From positions 1,922,001-1,986,000 of the forward strand of contig JAECYW010000009.1 of NCBI GenBank assembly GCA_023014335.1: 64,000 bases of DNA, written 5' to 3'. Shown one piece after another: positions 24,052-35,315 of this stretch (position 1 is its first letter; the number at the start of each line of letters is the position of its first letter). The notes beneath the pieces were generated by a model that saw only the letters and a program-made list of their open reading frames with translations, was not told the origin of the DNA and did not search any database. Both the position numbers and the translations under genes were made by a program. The stretch comes from Galerina marginata (Eukaryota; Basidiomycota; Agaricomycetes; Agaricales; Galerinaceae).

Positions 24052-24607
24052 AGCCACTGGAATCAGTGGTAAACACGCGATACTCCTCCGGTGGACATTA
24101 TGACAAACGGCATTTTGGAACACCCGAGGTTGTCCCGCTTTGGCATGACTATAAACTTGGAAGTTGGACGAGCGCTAAAATGACTATTTTCAGCTACTTC
24201 AACGTTCATGTCAATTGATCCCATTCCGACTTGTCACTCAGAGTAGTTTTACCTGAGTTTACTTTCTCTAAATTCTGGTTTTAGCCAATCCAACGTGTTC
24301 GTATGCCCAGGTCTGTGGTGAAGATTATAAAATACTGCCGAAACGTTTTAGATTGCCGCCTTCCGGTTTGGATCAAGGGCTATCAAGGGACACCGAATGG
24401 GCGGCAGACCCTGCAAGGCTCGACTTGACTCATTCTATTCGTCGACCACGATGCAGCCTGCCGACTTCGCCGCACTTTCCTATTCCCAACGGCCACACCG
24501 GGCACTGTTCACGCACTCCCTATCTTGTTTATGCGGATAAAAAGGGCTTGAAAGGACTGACGTCCTCAAAAATTTCAGGTTGCTTCCTGCTGCTTTTAAA
24601 TTTCAAC

Positions 24608-25565
24608 ATGTCTTCGGTCTTCTCAGAGCACTACGCACTCATTCCTCTGCCTACAAATCCCGTGCTTACTTCGCTCGAGGAGGATCCACAGGCTCTCTTC
24701 GCTACAGACATGGCTTTGATTCACAATGTCTTCATCCGCGGGCTCAACTCGATGTGGAGGAACGCGCCCCTTGTCAAACCCGGCGACGAGTATGGGTTTG
24801 CTGGTTACTGCCTAGCGTGTATCGACGCGATTCATGCTCACCACCACGGCGAAGAGCTATTCATTTTCCCTTTCCTACAGACAAAATTGAACATGGCCCA
24901 CAATCTCGAACAACACGAGGCTTTCCACGCGGGCATGGACGCGTTTCAGGATTATATGAAGAAGGTCCAGCTGAAAAAGGAACCCTACGATGGTGCGAAA
25001 GCGAGGGAGCTTGTTGAAGGTTTTGCAAACGACTTGTCCCAGCATCTTCATGACGAGGTAAGCCTTTTTTATTGGGTCGTCTCTGAACACTGGTAACAAA
25101 TCCTGCCAACAGATAGACACCATCTCTCCCGAGTGTATGAAAGCTTTTGACGATGATAAAGAAGGAATGGATAAGATGTTGAAAGGTAATGTCACTTGTT
25201 ATTTTATATATCTTTTTCTTATCCTTATCTCTCGTCGTATAGCTCTTGAACAACATATTAAAGCACAGCCAGGAAAGCTGACTGTCTTCCCTTTTGTCGT
25301 GACCCACCACAATCCCAAAGAAGCGCCGAGATGGGTAAGTTTTCTGATCAAAGTTTAACCACCATATTTATTCACGCTAATTGCTACTCAGCCCCCTGCT
25401 CCAGCCGCCATCAAATGGTTTGCTCGGAACATCGCACCATGGAGGCATCCAAGGTTCGTACAGTTTAGCAATCACAATTTCGATGCTAAATGGTTCCATG
25501 CCAGTTACTGGAAGTTCTCGCCTTTTACCGCATCGGGTGTCCCACAGACGTATGAATCTGCGTAA
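24608..25565 (+). CDS. Hemerythrin-like (HHE domain) protein, copy 4
   Basis: Exons 24608-25057, 25113-25185, 25243-25334, 25392-25453 and 25505-25565 give 245 residues. Ligand motifs are ALIHNVFIRGLNSMW, IHAHHHGEELFIFPFL, NLEQHEAF and HLHDE. The tail has THHNPKEAPRW, PPAPAAIKWFARNIAP and YWKFSPFTASGVPQ. It is closest by eye to copy 1 over the first helix. The frame extends upstream of 24608 without stop, but that part has no motif, and the ATG at 24608 aligns with the starts of the other copies. It converges on SEC11, whose stop lies about 250 bp away. Confidence 0.9.
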
Positions 25566-25817
25566 ACAACGTACCATCATTCTTGTGCAGATTTGTACTG
25601 TTTCCTCATAATTCTATCCAACTAATGATTATATTGCCTTCACAATGAAATCTGCACGAATCTTGACTGTGATCGTTGGACTGGACTGACCTGTCATAAT
25701 GATAAATTTGCTTGACGATCTAAACTTCTTTGGAAGAGAGCAGATTATTATTGGGTGGTACAGACAGGGATATACAATACTGCTCTGTGCTGTCAATACC
25801 GGTATTCTTTGCATGAA

Positions 25818-26672
25818 TTACTCCCGTTGTATTAATGCCAGCAATCCGAGGCCACCAAGAAGGGCATATTTTAGTTGTGGGAAGTCGTTCTGTTTCATAA
25901 GATTATGAATTTCGCATTCTCTTTTGGTTATAGGAGGGAGGAATTGAAACTCACCATCGCAATTGTCACATATCCGACATAGGGCAAGAACCTGGGTAAG
26001 AGGTAAGGGCCAAAAACAAATGCAGTGAAAGGGAGCTGAAGAAAACTCACCCTCGGACCTTGCCAACAATATGTTTACGCTCCAGCCATTCCAGTCCCTG
26101 ATATAACTCAATATCATCAACGTAGTTGTTGTCTCCCTTCGTCAGCAGGCGTTGGTGTGCAACTACAGCCGTTTCGCTCTCCTTATTCACAGAGCCCTTC
26201 TTCTTCTTTGGCGCAACGTCGTGTGTTTCCAGTACCCGATGGACGATAGGAATGTCTGCTCCGGGGATCTTGTACACCGTGATGTCACCCGTTTGATATC
26301 GCTCGTTCGATGGGTTCGTCAGGAAGAGCAGGTCGCCGCGGTAGAAAGCGGGCTCCATCGACCCACTACCAGCCATGAGAAGTCAATAAAAAGAACAAGC
26401 AGCCAGATTCCATGAGCATACAGTGACCGGTTAAATGACTGGCAGACACACCTCAGCACTACGACAATCGGTGATTCAGAGTTCGTGATAATCCCAAGAC
26501 CTTTCCAGATCATGAGGCCAGACGCAATTACAGATGCAAAGTTGAGCACTTGGAGAAGAACCTTGTCATACGACATTAACGAATGAGCCAATAAATTTGG
26601 GTAGAAATGAAATTCTGCGCTCACATGGCGAAAGCCCAAGCGTTTGAACGCCTTGAGCTCCTCTGTAAACAT
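25818..26672 (-). CDS. SEC11: Signal peptidase complex catalytic subunit
   Basis: SEC11 cleaves signal peptides from proteins entering the endoplasmic reticulum. The first exon reads [16 protein letters not shown], the second holds the single N-terminal membrane helix ([18 protein letters not shown]) and SPIVVVL. Splicing into the third exon restores [16 protein letters not shown], which contains the catalytic Ser of the SGSMEP box. The third exon continues with [20 protein letters not shown] (catalytic His in VHR) and [10 protein letters not shown] (catalytic Asp region), then [13 protein letters not shown]. Two short exons add [16 protein letters not shown] and [14 protein letters not shown]. 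All introns are GT-AG. An acidic/basic insert of about 20 residues ([12 protein letters not shown]) follows VLETHD; inserts here vary among fungi. Confidence 0.95.
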
Positions 26673-28071
26673 TACAAGTTTATATAGCGCAGATTGCGAT
26701 GAATCCCTGGTGTTCGCTGAACAAGACGACACCGCAGTGAATATAGCACAATTGCTGGCAATTGGAATGGTTTTGGGATGTCGATGACAGTGAGCGGACA
26801 CGTTACAAGCTCGTCACGTTACTCTCGACATGCCTGAAAGCCAAAGGCTTGAATTTGACTTCGATTTTCAAGTGATGTCTATGTTCAAAGCCTCCAACGT
26901 CCGAAGAGCCTGCTTTATGCTACCAAGCCATAAACTCAATCTGGTGGCAATCCGAGTCGTAAACTGGACTACACCGCCATTTGCCCAAAACGTGTCTGCT
27001 CCGTGAAGCGTTGATGTATTTTTAGAAGCTCATGTCGATGTGAGCTGGATGTGGCTGGCAGATTCAAAAAAGATTTGGACACTGTGACCACAGTTGACGT
27101 CACTAAAACATGTAGTCTAATTAGTTTTTGAGGAAATTCTTCAGCTCAGCCAAAGGTCGGTAAAACTCGTGGCCACGAGCCGTCTGTGTAGAATACCAGT
27201 ACATGTAATCTGACATGGTGTTCGTAAATCCTGGCACCTCAGCCTGCTGTAGCTGGTCATCTGCTACACATGTAAGCTTTGACGGCGTTAAAATATGTAA
27301 TCCGATAAAATCTTCATGACCTTTTCCAGCTGAGCCAAACATATATCCCCGGCTCGCTTGTAACTTGTCAGTGGCTACGATTCATTGCCAGTAAAGAAGA
27401 CTGCTTTGCAATAAACGGACTCGGATCATCTGGTTCGACACCTGACCTTATGTACTTTGCATAGCGGGCAAGCGGCAGGCAATTCTACTGTGCTGAATTA
27501 TAGTGGTGCTAAGTACAAGGTTATGATGAAGTTTGAACTACACAAAATTCGAAGGTCGAGGGCTGAGATAACCGGATTGACTAGACTTTGAATCGAAAAC
27601 GAAGACCGGCGGCAAGAAAGCCCATTCCCTGTCCTTTGTTCCAAATGAGGATATCTTGAATCTCTCCGATTGGCCATCTGACCAAGTTGAATCTCGACCA
27701 TGCCCAAGTTCCAACCTCTTGCCAAATTGTTCAGAAAGCCATACGCGACTATGACGAACCTGCATTCTCTGCCTAGCGGCGAATATGATCAGGTGTGGAG
27801 GGGGAGAGGACAGTTCCCGGTCTCAGGGCCATCTCGTCTTTCACACCTCTCTTTGTGGACAGAAATTAGTGTTCATGGATGTTGTTGAGTACAGTCTGGG
27901 TTTTTATCAACGGGTAGATGAATGGACATTGGATGGTGTGGATGAGGTACTTAGTACAACCGGTGACTGGAGATCGTGAGTCAGGGACATATAGGACGTC
28001 ATGTTGTTGATTTGGAGTAGAGGTTCAAGTGAGTTGTGTTATGATAGTCGAGGCATGAGATTTGACATTGA
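26673..28071. other. 1.4 kb without a supportable gene
   Basis: Short frames on both strands (for example minus 27342-27121 and minus 27765-27498) have no recognisable motif or splice-consistent extension. The block lies between the SEC11 promoter side and the 3' end of the first membrane family copy. Confidence 0.4.
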
Positions 28072-29649
28072 TCAGATGTGAGGGAGGAATGAAAGCCAGT
28101 CGACAACAGCGAGGGCCCTTGGCGGGAGGTATCTGAGGGCAGCCAAAGCCTCTCCTAGCAAAAGGAAACGTGCAATGGCATATATGGGAAGGAAGAATAG
28201 AGAGAATGTGAAGAATGCAATTGGGATTACCTCAGAGATTTGTCTTGATCCAACAAATTCAGGGTTGTCCTCTGCAAAGGCAGCAATAAAAAATACAAGC
28301 AAGCCCAAGGGGATAATTGAAATGAGGGCGGAGCAGACACGCCAGAGCATCAATTCTGCATAGGATGGAAAAGTGAAAAACCAGGCAGCACAATGAAGGC
28401 TGCCAAATAGCGCTGCAATTGTCCAGGTAAAGGATGGTATCAAGAGGTCATCCACAAGGATGCTGGTATAGTCGGTGTTTGCATAGAATGTAAAAACTGT
28501 CGAAACAGAACCTGGCACTGTCAAGGTAGTGTACGAGTTGCCCCCAAGATCGGTGATATCGAGTAGCCGGGTGTAGAACAACTTGATTGGGTATAACGGA
28601 GAGGAAATGACAATAGTCACTGTCGTAAACACCATCTTCAGGTTTGCCTGCTTGATTTGTACTACAGAACGAGAGAAAAGGTTCACTGATCTGCAGTACA
28701 TCATGCTCATAAGAAAAAATATTGCATCCCATGGCCAATGGGTTATTGCTAATCTCAATGAGCATGGGCTGGAAAGAGAAGGCAGAAAACTAACCTGGCT
28801 GCTGGGGTTGCTGGGTTGCTTTGAAATGAAAACGTCTCTCCACAGGCCTGGGTTCATCCAATATATGGACTGGTACAGGATATCGCACATCCAGTGGCTT
28901 GTTCCACCACAGAAAGTACATGACTCCATTGAGAGCCGCGAAAGCACCAGTAACTAACTCAAGTTCGGTGAGGATGAGCCCTTGTGCTCGCCTTGCTATA
29001 CACTGCGCAACGAACCAAGTCGTCTGTCCGATGACAAGGGCTTTTGACAGTCCGTCACCTTTGCTGCGGTCCCGAATTTCTTCCTCAGTGATTTGAGGTA
29101 AGTCGATTTTCCCTGCGATAAGTAGGCTTTGCATTTCGTTGGGGAGGAGTACACCTTTGGGCGTGCCTCCTTCAAACAATGTGAATCCTCCCATTTGAAT
29201 AAAATACGCATGAGTCTTCGTCCATCCGTGCCCTGAATTCAAGACTATCAGGTACAAGGTTGAAGGACATCATATAATAAACACGACAACGCACCGCAAT
29301 ATTCCCTAACGATCGCACGAGCACCAAAGAACTGCTTCATCGCCCACAATATGATCAGTTCTGGTGCAATAGTAGCCCAAAACATGAGTTCGAGTCGTCG
29401 GAGTGCAGTCTTCCACCACTTCTCTCCGGACGGTGGTATGTTCGGATGAACGGACACCCATGTGCATGCGAAAATTGTAGCGAGGCAGCTCCAGAGGATG
29501 TCCCAAAGTGAGCGCTGTTGATCGGGACATGGACACTGGCATGAGGGTGAGTTGGAATCTGGGGAAATAGCATCGCGCAAGACGTAGGAGACAGGTGCAG
29601 CGCTGATCGTGCCATGGAAGAAGTAGAGGCAAGCAAGAATGAATAGCAT
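28072..29649 (-). CDS. Multi-pass membrane protein of an expanded family, copy 1
   Basis: Exons 29649-29295, 29232-28795 and 28748-28072 give 489 residues. The product starts with a signal-peptide-like run (MLFILACLYFFHGTISAAPV), then a Cys-x-Cys motif (CPCPDQQRS), then a helix (DILWSCLATIFACTW) and HPNIPPSGEKWW. A second helix is LELMFWATIAPELIILWAMK. Exon 2 holds WTKTHAYFIQMGGFTLFEGG, EEIRDRSKGDGLSKALVIGQ and a helix pair ending in VMYFLWWNKPLDV. Exon 3 has two to three further helices (WTIAALFGSLHCAAWFF) and ends DWLSFLPHI. Both introns are phase 1. It is the only intact copy on the minus strand. The family occurs widely in fungi as uncharacterised membrane proteins; I know no assigned function. 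Confidence 0.88.
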
Positions 29650-29682
29650 CTCGAGCGTGAAGTAACAAGTTGAGATGTGACG

Positions 29683-29985
29683 TACCTCGGCGAGTTAGGT
29701 TATGAATGTTCTCCGCATGGAGGCTGGGCGGAGTCAACATGTGCGGCGATCACCGCCAAACTCCTTGGCTGGACGGTTCTGGCGCCTGTTGAGTTCAGAA
29801 CATAAAAGAAAAGTAATAACAGGTTGAAGAGTCAACTTTCCTCTCCTAAGTTTGAAGACGGAACGTGTCGTTTTGTACACTCTACACTAGATAACCACTA
29901 CTGTATGTCAAGAGTACTGGGCCTGCGAGTAAACCAAACTCCCGTCCTCCACATCTACAGATCTACCTTACCAGCCCTTCGTCCA
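29683..29985. repeat. Segmental duplication, unit 1 (spacer part)
   Basis: This spacer upstream of membrane copy 1 shares long runs with 33235-33510. Common pieces include GGCGATCACCGCCAAA, TTCTGGCGCCTGTTGAGTTC, CAACT-TCCTCTCCT and CCCGTCCTCCACATCTACAG, in the same order and orientation. Both lie next to a member of the Ser-rich/coiled-coil gene pair, so spacer and gene were duplicated together. Confidence 0.8.
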
Positions 29986-30377
29986 GCCCACACACCGATT
30001 CGTCTACTCTTTCAAACCCCAGACTCACAACTTCTGGACGTTTGCCACAAAATTTCTGGCACGCATTGAAACCCGTGAAAGAGGATAAGGTTCGCCTGCG
30101 GTGCCATGGAATCCGCGACAAAGCTTTGCGATTTTTTAGTCTCAAATTTGCGAAATTAGGACAGGTTTGACGAGAGCTTCCCGGTCCCTACTATGCCCTC
30201 GATCCGTTGCAGCAAGTACAGCAGCTGATTATGATGCGAAGGCACTGGGACCTCTTGATTTCATAGTGCATCAAGGAGATTGCGAGCAAATCCTCCAGAT
30301 CCCGGATGTTCTTTTTGAGCCGGGACGAGCAAATCCGGAGGTTGGTGGCTTCGCAGTCTCCGCACCGGATGATACTC

Positions 30378-31646
30378 CTACACTTGAAAACTGGGTTCGA
30401 AGAGGTCAAGGGTTTGGTTGGCTCCGGTGTTGGGACGACGACGACGGCGTTCTGTGAGAAACCGCACAAAGTCATGGAGCTCTTCACGGAGCGCCTTCAC
30501 GTTATCCGCAATATCTTGATTCTCCAGGCGTCTGGCTAGGTCATACGTCCGAATTTCATCGGTTAACCTATCAATCTCCTAACCAAGGTCCCTCTCAGTC
30601 GCGGCGCTGATAGATGGAATGGTGCGCAAGCTCGACTTCTCCGTGGCACCACTTCCTTGAGGGGTTGAAATTGTGAGGATAAGATAACCATCAGGCGTAG
30701 CACCCGTGCCGAATTCTGGTTTAGGCAATGGGGTAGGCTGGCGATTAAAAAAATCAGTGATCTGTAGGAAATAGGCAATGAATTACTTGCAAAAGGTGGC
30801 CGAGGCGTACTCAGCAACGACGGCTGTGTCGACAGCTCCGATCCCAGAGCAATGGAAGATACCTCTACTTCCTCTGTTTTGTAACGAAAGTCGATTATAG
30901 ACGAGCTCAATGATAACTGAGACACATACTTATGACAAGGATGAAAATGTCGAGAGTGGCCTGCCCGACGAGCTTGACGATTCCGAGCTGAGAGTAAGGC
31001 TTGTTGGCGTCGCCTCGTCCGTTGGAGACAATATCGATGGGAATAATGCCGGCACTGGTGTTAGTGGTTGTAACGGCGCTTGAGGTGGAGCTGAAGACGA
31101 AGAAATCGAGGCCAAAATGGTGCTCATTCCACCAATCGATGAAGCAGACCCGCCCGACCGGAGGCTGGAGGCTGGAGGTTTCGAAGGAAAGTTCTATACC
31201 CCCATGGAGAGACACAGATTGCAGAGAAGGTGACGGCATAAAAACGGACGATTCGTACGATATATCTGTTGCTGTCGCCCACGCCTGAGAGCTGGGTGAC
31301 ACCAGCGACGATGATGTTTCGGTAAACGACGAAAGGTCTGTTGAGCTGGAAGTAGTCGACTTGTTTATGGAGCTCGACGGAACTGTCTTCTGCGGCAGTA
31401 TAGGCAGGTAGTATATCGACTTGGATGAAATTGCAGGAGTGGTTGAAGTCAACACCAATGTCGATCCGAAGTGGATGAAGGAAGCGGGGATACCAAACTA
31501 AGGCGAATGGTATCGAGTGAGATAGGGGCAATAGGTGCGGCTGCCGGCGTTGATATTATTGCTGAAGAAGTAGACGATGGCAAAGTATTAGGAGCACAAA
31601 TGGGTTTCTGAGGTGGTGGGACGTACCTGTCAGATTTGAGATGCAA
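30378..31646 (-). pseudogene. Ser-rich/coiled-coil gene, dead paralogue
   Basis: This aligns along its length with the gene at 33611-34424. Shared parts include AWATATD-SYESSVFMPSPSL, the intron with TTGCCTATTTCCTACA, TPQGSGAT-KSS and ERDLG, DEIRTYDLARRLENQDIADN and HDFVRFLTERR. Lesions: an in-frame TAG at 30579-30581 where the paralogue has CGA (RDLG-stop-EIDR), a TCA TAA stop near 30930, a frame change after SSLQPP, and about 150 extra bases around 30960-31150. The 5' part (31646-31460) matches the equivalent upstream region of the paralogue. The frame ends with TAG at 30378. I judge it non-functional. Confidence 0.72.
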
Positions 31647-31776
31647 GATGAGCTAAAGTTACGAGTCCTGTTTATATGAGCCGGCACGCCACTTTAATTG
31701 CCATCCTCATCGGCGCTCTTCCCTTAACCCTTTCCGAATGCTTAACGGAGTGCTTTTTTGTTCTCAGAGCAACCGT

Positions 31777-33096
31777 TTATGCACCTAGAGCTAGTTGCTT
31801 CAACCAATCTCCTGTGGCAACTCCTTGTTCAAGACTCCAAGACGAGAGTGTCCCACCAGACTCCGCCTCTAGTCCGAAAACATATCTCGACAATCTATCG
31901 ATGATATGCCCCCTGCAGAAAGCCAGTGAAATAGCAATCTCGAGAGCCTCGTATACGTGAGAGTGGCGGGTGTAGGTCGCGCTGACGGGGTCTGCCTGTG
32001 TGAAGGCGGCGAGGTACTCTTCTCGGAACGCCTGAAGAGTTGAGGGCGAGTCTTCCTGCAGCTGTTCACGAGAAGGCAGTTGCGTGATCTCTGAACTTGC
32101 GGGAGTCGGCCGACGTTCTACATCTCCATCACTGTCTTGGGAGGATCCATTCTCAATGGCGGGATACCCATACATGAGAGGATCCCAATCACGGGTAATC
32201 CACGAGGGATACTTTGCATACCCGCCCTGCCTAGGACCAACGATGATCCCATCCCAATCGATAAGACCGGTCACGTTCCCGTCGTCATCCACGAACACAT
32301 TTTGATAGTTGAAATCGGGCATGGAAAGCACGAACGGCGGTCCGTCTAGCGTCTCGTCAGGTAAAGTCGCGGCAAACATGCGGAGGAGTGCTAGGGAGAC
32401 TTTGTGATCAGTTGTGGGTGCTGAAGATATTTGCCTGGTAATCTCTTCGAGTAGATATGCGTGCACGGTGTTATATGGACCTCTTGCGGTAGTATTCCCA
32501 TTCGCAATGTCTTCGAAAGAGGGAAGCAAAGGACCTACAAGGTAGGAATTTGATTCGAGGTCGTAGTTTAGACTTCCGATGCTAGGAAACTCCAACGTCC
32601 GCAACTGTGACATGTAGGAAACCAGGGATTCGAATACGGTCTTGCGTGTTTCCTCGGTGAACCAAACAGGGTCGAACCAAAGTTTGCAAAGCTGTGTGCC
32701 CTTTACGCGCTCCATGAGGATATATGGCCTGCCGATCTCGTTTTCGGGATTGAGAGAAAAGTCGTGGATACACGGGACAGGGATGGTTGTGCGGCTTTGA
32801 ATGAGTTGCATGCCAACTATGTCTGACCGTAAGCGATTTTCGAGGGCAGGACTCCATTCTGCTATGGGAGTGCGGAATACCCATTGGACCCCATTGATAA
32901 AGTCGACGAACCACACTACGTTGAAGGCGCCTACTTTCGGGACGGCGGTGACGGTGCATGACACGCTGGCAGATGTGATTCGCTGATATGCACCTGAAGC
33001 TAAGGCGGCGATTGTTGCGAGGTCGATACAATCAACGAACGAAGGGGTGGACGACGACGCAGAAAGATGTTCCGACTCAGTGTGGTAGTCGGACAT
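31777..33096 (-). CDS. Phosphotransferase (APH/choline kinase-like) family protein
   Basis: Single exon of 439 residues with the aminoglycoside-phosphotransferase fold, a kinase-like family that phosphorylates small molecules or, in some members, proteins. Motifs: WVFRTPIAEW in the N-lobe, IPVPCIHDFSLNPENEIGRP, PYILMERVKGTQL as hinge, then LSMPDFNYQNVFVDDDGN and GLIDWDG. The catalytic loop reads MPDFNYQN where HGDLxxxN is usual, so the His is replaced by Met while Asp and Asn remain. GLIDWDG provides the second metal-binding Asp. It lies between the two copies of the Ser-rich/coiled-coil gene. It lacks introns, unlike nearly all neighbours. The frame continues upstream of ATG 33096, but the ATG chosen is the first before the recognisable region. 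Substrate is unknown; fungal genomes hold many such genes. Confidence 0.85.
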   Translation of the reverse strand: MSDYHTESEHLSASSSTPSFVDCIDLATIAALASGAYQRITSASVSCTVTAVPKVGAFNVVWFVDFINGVQWVFRTPIAEWSPALENRLRSDIVGMQLIQSRTTIPVPCIHDFSLNPENEIGRPYILMERVKGTQLCKLWFDPVWFTEETRKTVFESLVSYMSQLRTLEFPSIGSLNYDLESNSYLVGPLLPSFEDIANGNTTARGPYNTVHAYLLEEITRQISSAPTTDHKVSLALLRMFAATLPDETLDGPPFVLSMPDFNYQNVFVDDDGNVTGLIDWDGIIVGPRQGGYAKYPSWITRDWDPLMYGYPAIENGSSQDSDGDVERRPTPASSEITQLPSREQLQEDSPSTLQAFREEYLAAFTQADPVSATYTRHSHVYEALEIAISLAFCRGHIIDRLSRYVFGLEAESGGTLSSWSLEQGVATGDWLKQLALGA

Positions 33097-33124
33097 TTCG
33101 GTATAGTAGGAGTAGAACTGCACT

Positions 33125-33510
33125 CCGAGCCGAACCAAGCACGAGAATGACAGAATCCTACATATAAGTTCGAACCCTTCGAGAAGAGCTTGACGATGCC
33201 CTCCTGGAGAAAGTTTGTGACCAACTCCGTAGATGGTTGTAAAGCAGCAGGAGTCAACACGGCGATCACCGCCAAATGGGTCGGCCGATTGCAACGCCGC
33301 ATATTGGTTCTGGCGCCTGTTGAGTTCAAAACATAAAAGATAAGTAACAGGCTGAAGATTCAACTCTCCTCTCCTTGAACTTGAAGGTGGAACGGATCAT
33401 TCAGTATACTCTACCACTATGCCAAACTAACTGGGTAAGAATACTGTGCGAGGCTCGAGTAAACCAAACTCCCGTCCTCCACATCTACAGATCTACCTCA
33501 CCAAAATCCC
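33125..33510. repeat. Segmental duplication, unit 2 with flanking repeat
   Basis: Positions 33235-33510 repeat the spacer at 29683-29985. Positions 33125-33210 also match 34728-34810: both contain AAGCACGAGA, ACAATCCT-like, TTCGA and GAGCTTGA-GATGCCCTCCTGGAG runs. So the region upstream of the phosphotransferase gene is a mosaic of two repeated pieces, consistent with unequal exchange that also copied the Ser-rich gene. Confidence 0.7.
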
Positions 33511-33610
33511 AAATGTCATTTAGAGCCTAGTCGAGCATGTCGTGCGTCGCAGTCTCCGCACCCAATGATACCCTACACTTGACACTGGGCTAGGGAGGTC
33601 AAGGAATTAC

Positions 33611-34424
33611 TTAGATCCGGTGCAAGGGCGGGGACGATGGATAGCGAGGACGAGGTCGGCGTTCTGTGAGAAACCGCACAAGGTCATGGAGCTCGTCACG
33701 GAAGGCCTTCACGTTATCCGCAATATCTTGATTCTCGAGCCGTCTGGCTAGGTCATACGTTCGAATTTCGTCGGTTAGCCTATCAATGTCTCGTCCAAGG
33801 TCCCTTTCGGTCGCAACGCTGATAGATGGAATGGTGCACAAGCTCGACTTCGCCGTGGCACCACTTCCTTGAGGCGTTGAAATTGTGAGCATAAGAGAAC
33901 CATCAGGCGTCGCACCAGTGCTGAGCTCTGGTTTGGAGAATGGAGTGGGCTGCCGATAGAGAAATTAGTGATATGTAGGAAATAGGCATTATATTACTTG
34001 CAGAGGGTGGCTGAGGCGTACTGAGCAACGACGGCTCTGTTGATGGTGGCCCCGACCCAAGAACTACTTTCTCAGTTTCTGAATGAGAGTCAATTATAGA
34101 CGAGCTCAGTGACGAGTGAGATACAGATGACAAGGATGAAAATGTCGAAAGTGTCCTGCCCGACGACCTTGACGCAAGAGACCCGCTTGACTGGACACTG
34201 GAAGTCTCGAAGGAGCATTCCATCTCCTCTTGAAGAGATACAGATTGCAGAGAAGGCGACGGCATAAAAACAGACGAATCGTACGATAGATCCGTTGCCG
34301 TCGCCCATGCTTGAGGGCTAGGCAACATCATCGACGACGGGGTTTTGGTATAGGACGACAGGATTACTGGGCTGGAAACAGCCGACTGCGTTATGGAGCT
34401 CGACGGAACTGTCTTGTGTGGCAT
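33611..34424 (-). CDS. Ser/Pro-rich protein with C-terminal coiled coil
   Basis: Exons 34424-33998 and 33927-33611 give 247 residues from ATG 34424. The N-terminal 150 residues are Ser/Thr/Pro-rich and likely disordered (for example SSGRTLSTFSSLSSVSHSS). The C-terminal ~65 residues are strongly helical and charged (ERDLGRDIDRLTDEIRTYDL, ARRLENQDIADN, ELHDLVRFL), suited to dimerisation. There is no signal peptide or membrane helix. I do not recognise a characterised family. The paralogue 3 kb away is a pseudogene. The start could lie further upstream in a separate exon, since homology to the paralogue continues to about 34660. Confidence 0.6.
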
Positions 34425-34727
34425 TACAGAAGGCGAGGGCGTAATATCGACTTGCTTACGGTTGCAGGAGTGATTGTCAAAGCCGATGTTGATGAAGTGG
34501 ATGAATGAAAGGAGGTTAGTAAACTCAGGCGAATGGTATCGCGTAAGATTGGGGAGATAGGGACGGCGCTGAAGTTATTTAACACTGAAATAGTAGATGG
34601 TAGTAAATATTAGGAACAGATAGGGAGCAGAGGTGGAGTGGGGTGGACGTACCTATCCGAAATGAGAATCAAGATGAGCTATAGTTAGCCAGTCTCTCAG
34701 TCGTGACAAGCCGCCGAACTGAACTGC

Positions 34728-34870
34728 GAGCCATATCAAGCACGAGAGTGGCACAATCCTGCAATTACAGATTCGAGCCGTTCGACAAGAGCTTGAAAAT
34801 GCCCTCCTGGAGAGTGTTCTTGGTCGATTACTTAGAAGGCTGCAAAGGATGAAGAGTGGATTGAGTTCAG
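34728..34870. repeat. Repeat matching the upstream region of the phosphotransferase gene
   Basis: Shares AAGCACGAGA, GAGCTTGA and ATGCCCTCCTGGAGA with 33125-33210, same orientation. It marks the outer edge of the duplicated segment. The following bases up to 35315 hold no gene that I can support; they contain the downstream region of eS30. Confidence 0.6.
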
Positions 34871-35315
34871 ATCAATTGCAGAATATAGAAAAAGACAAGT
34901 GGGGCGTTCGCACAAGTCATTACTCGAATAGTGTGATTCACCGACGAATGTTCTGAGTCCTAGGGCAGAAAAGTCGTCAAGACCCAACAGCTCACTTCAT
35001 AACTCAAGACGCCTTTCTTCAACCTCACGCGAATACCAACGATCGTAGTAAACGCCTTTATCGGTGACACAACGACAACATCGCACTGCTTGAGCTGGCA
35101 TCATAGAGTTGAATTGGGCATATGGCGTAGCATATAGCATGCGGAAGGCGATTATGCAGAGCAAAAGCAAGGAGTAAAAAAATAGAAAAAGACGAAGCCC
35201 AACCCAACCCTACTGCTGTGATCCGGCGTTGGCGTGGTTTATCCTCCCACCGGCAAAGCTGAAATACGATGACGATATTCAATCGCCATGATTGTGACGT
35301 CTAGAAGGAACTGAT

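Noticed and set aside
24353..24607. In-frame N-terminal extension of hemerythrin-like copy 4
   Set aside because: Not shared with the other three copies, no motif, and the ATG at 24608 aligns with their starts.
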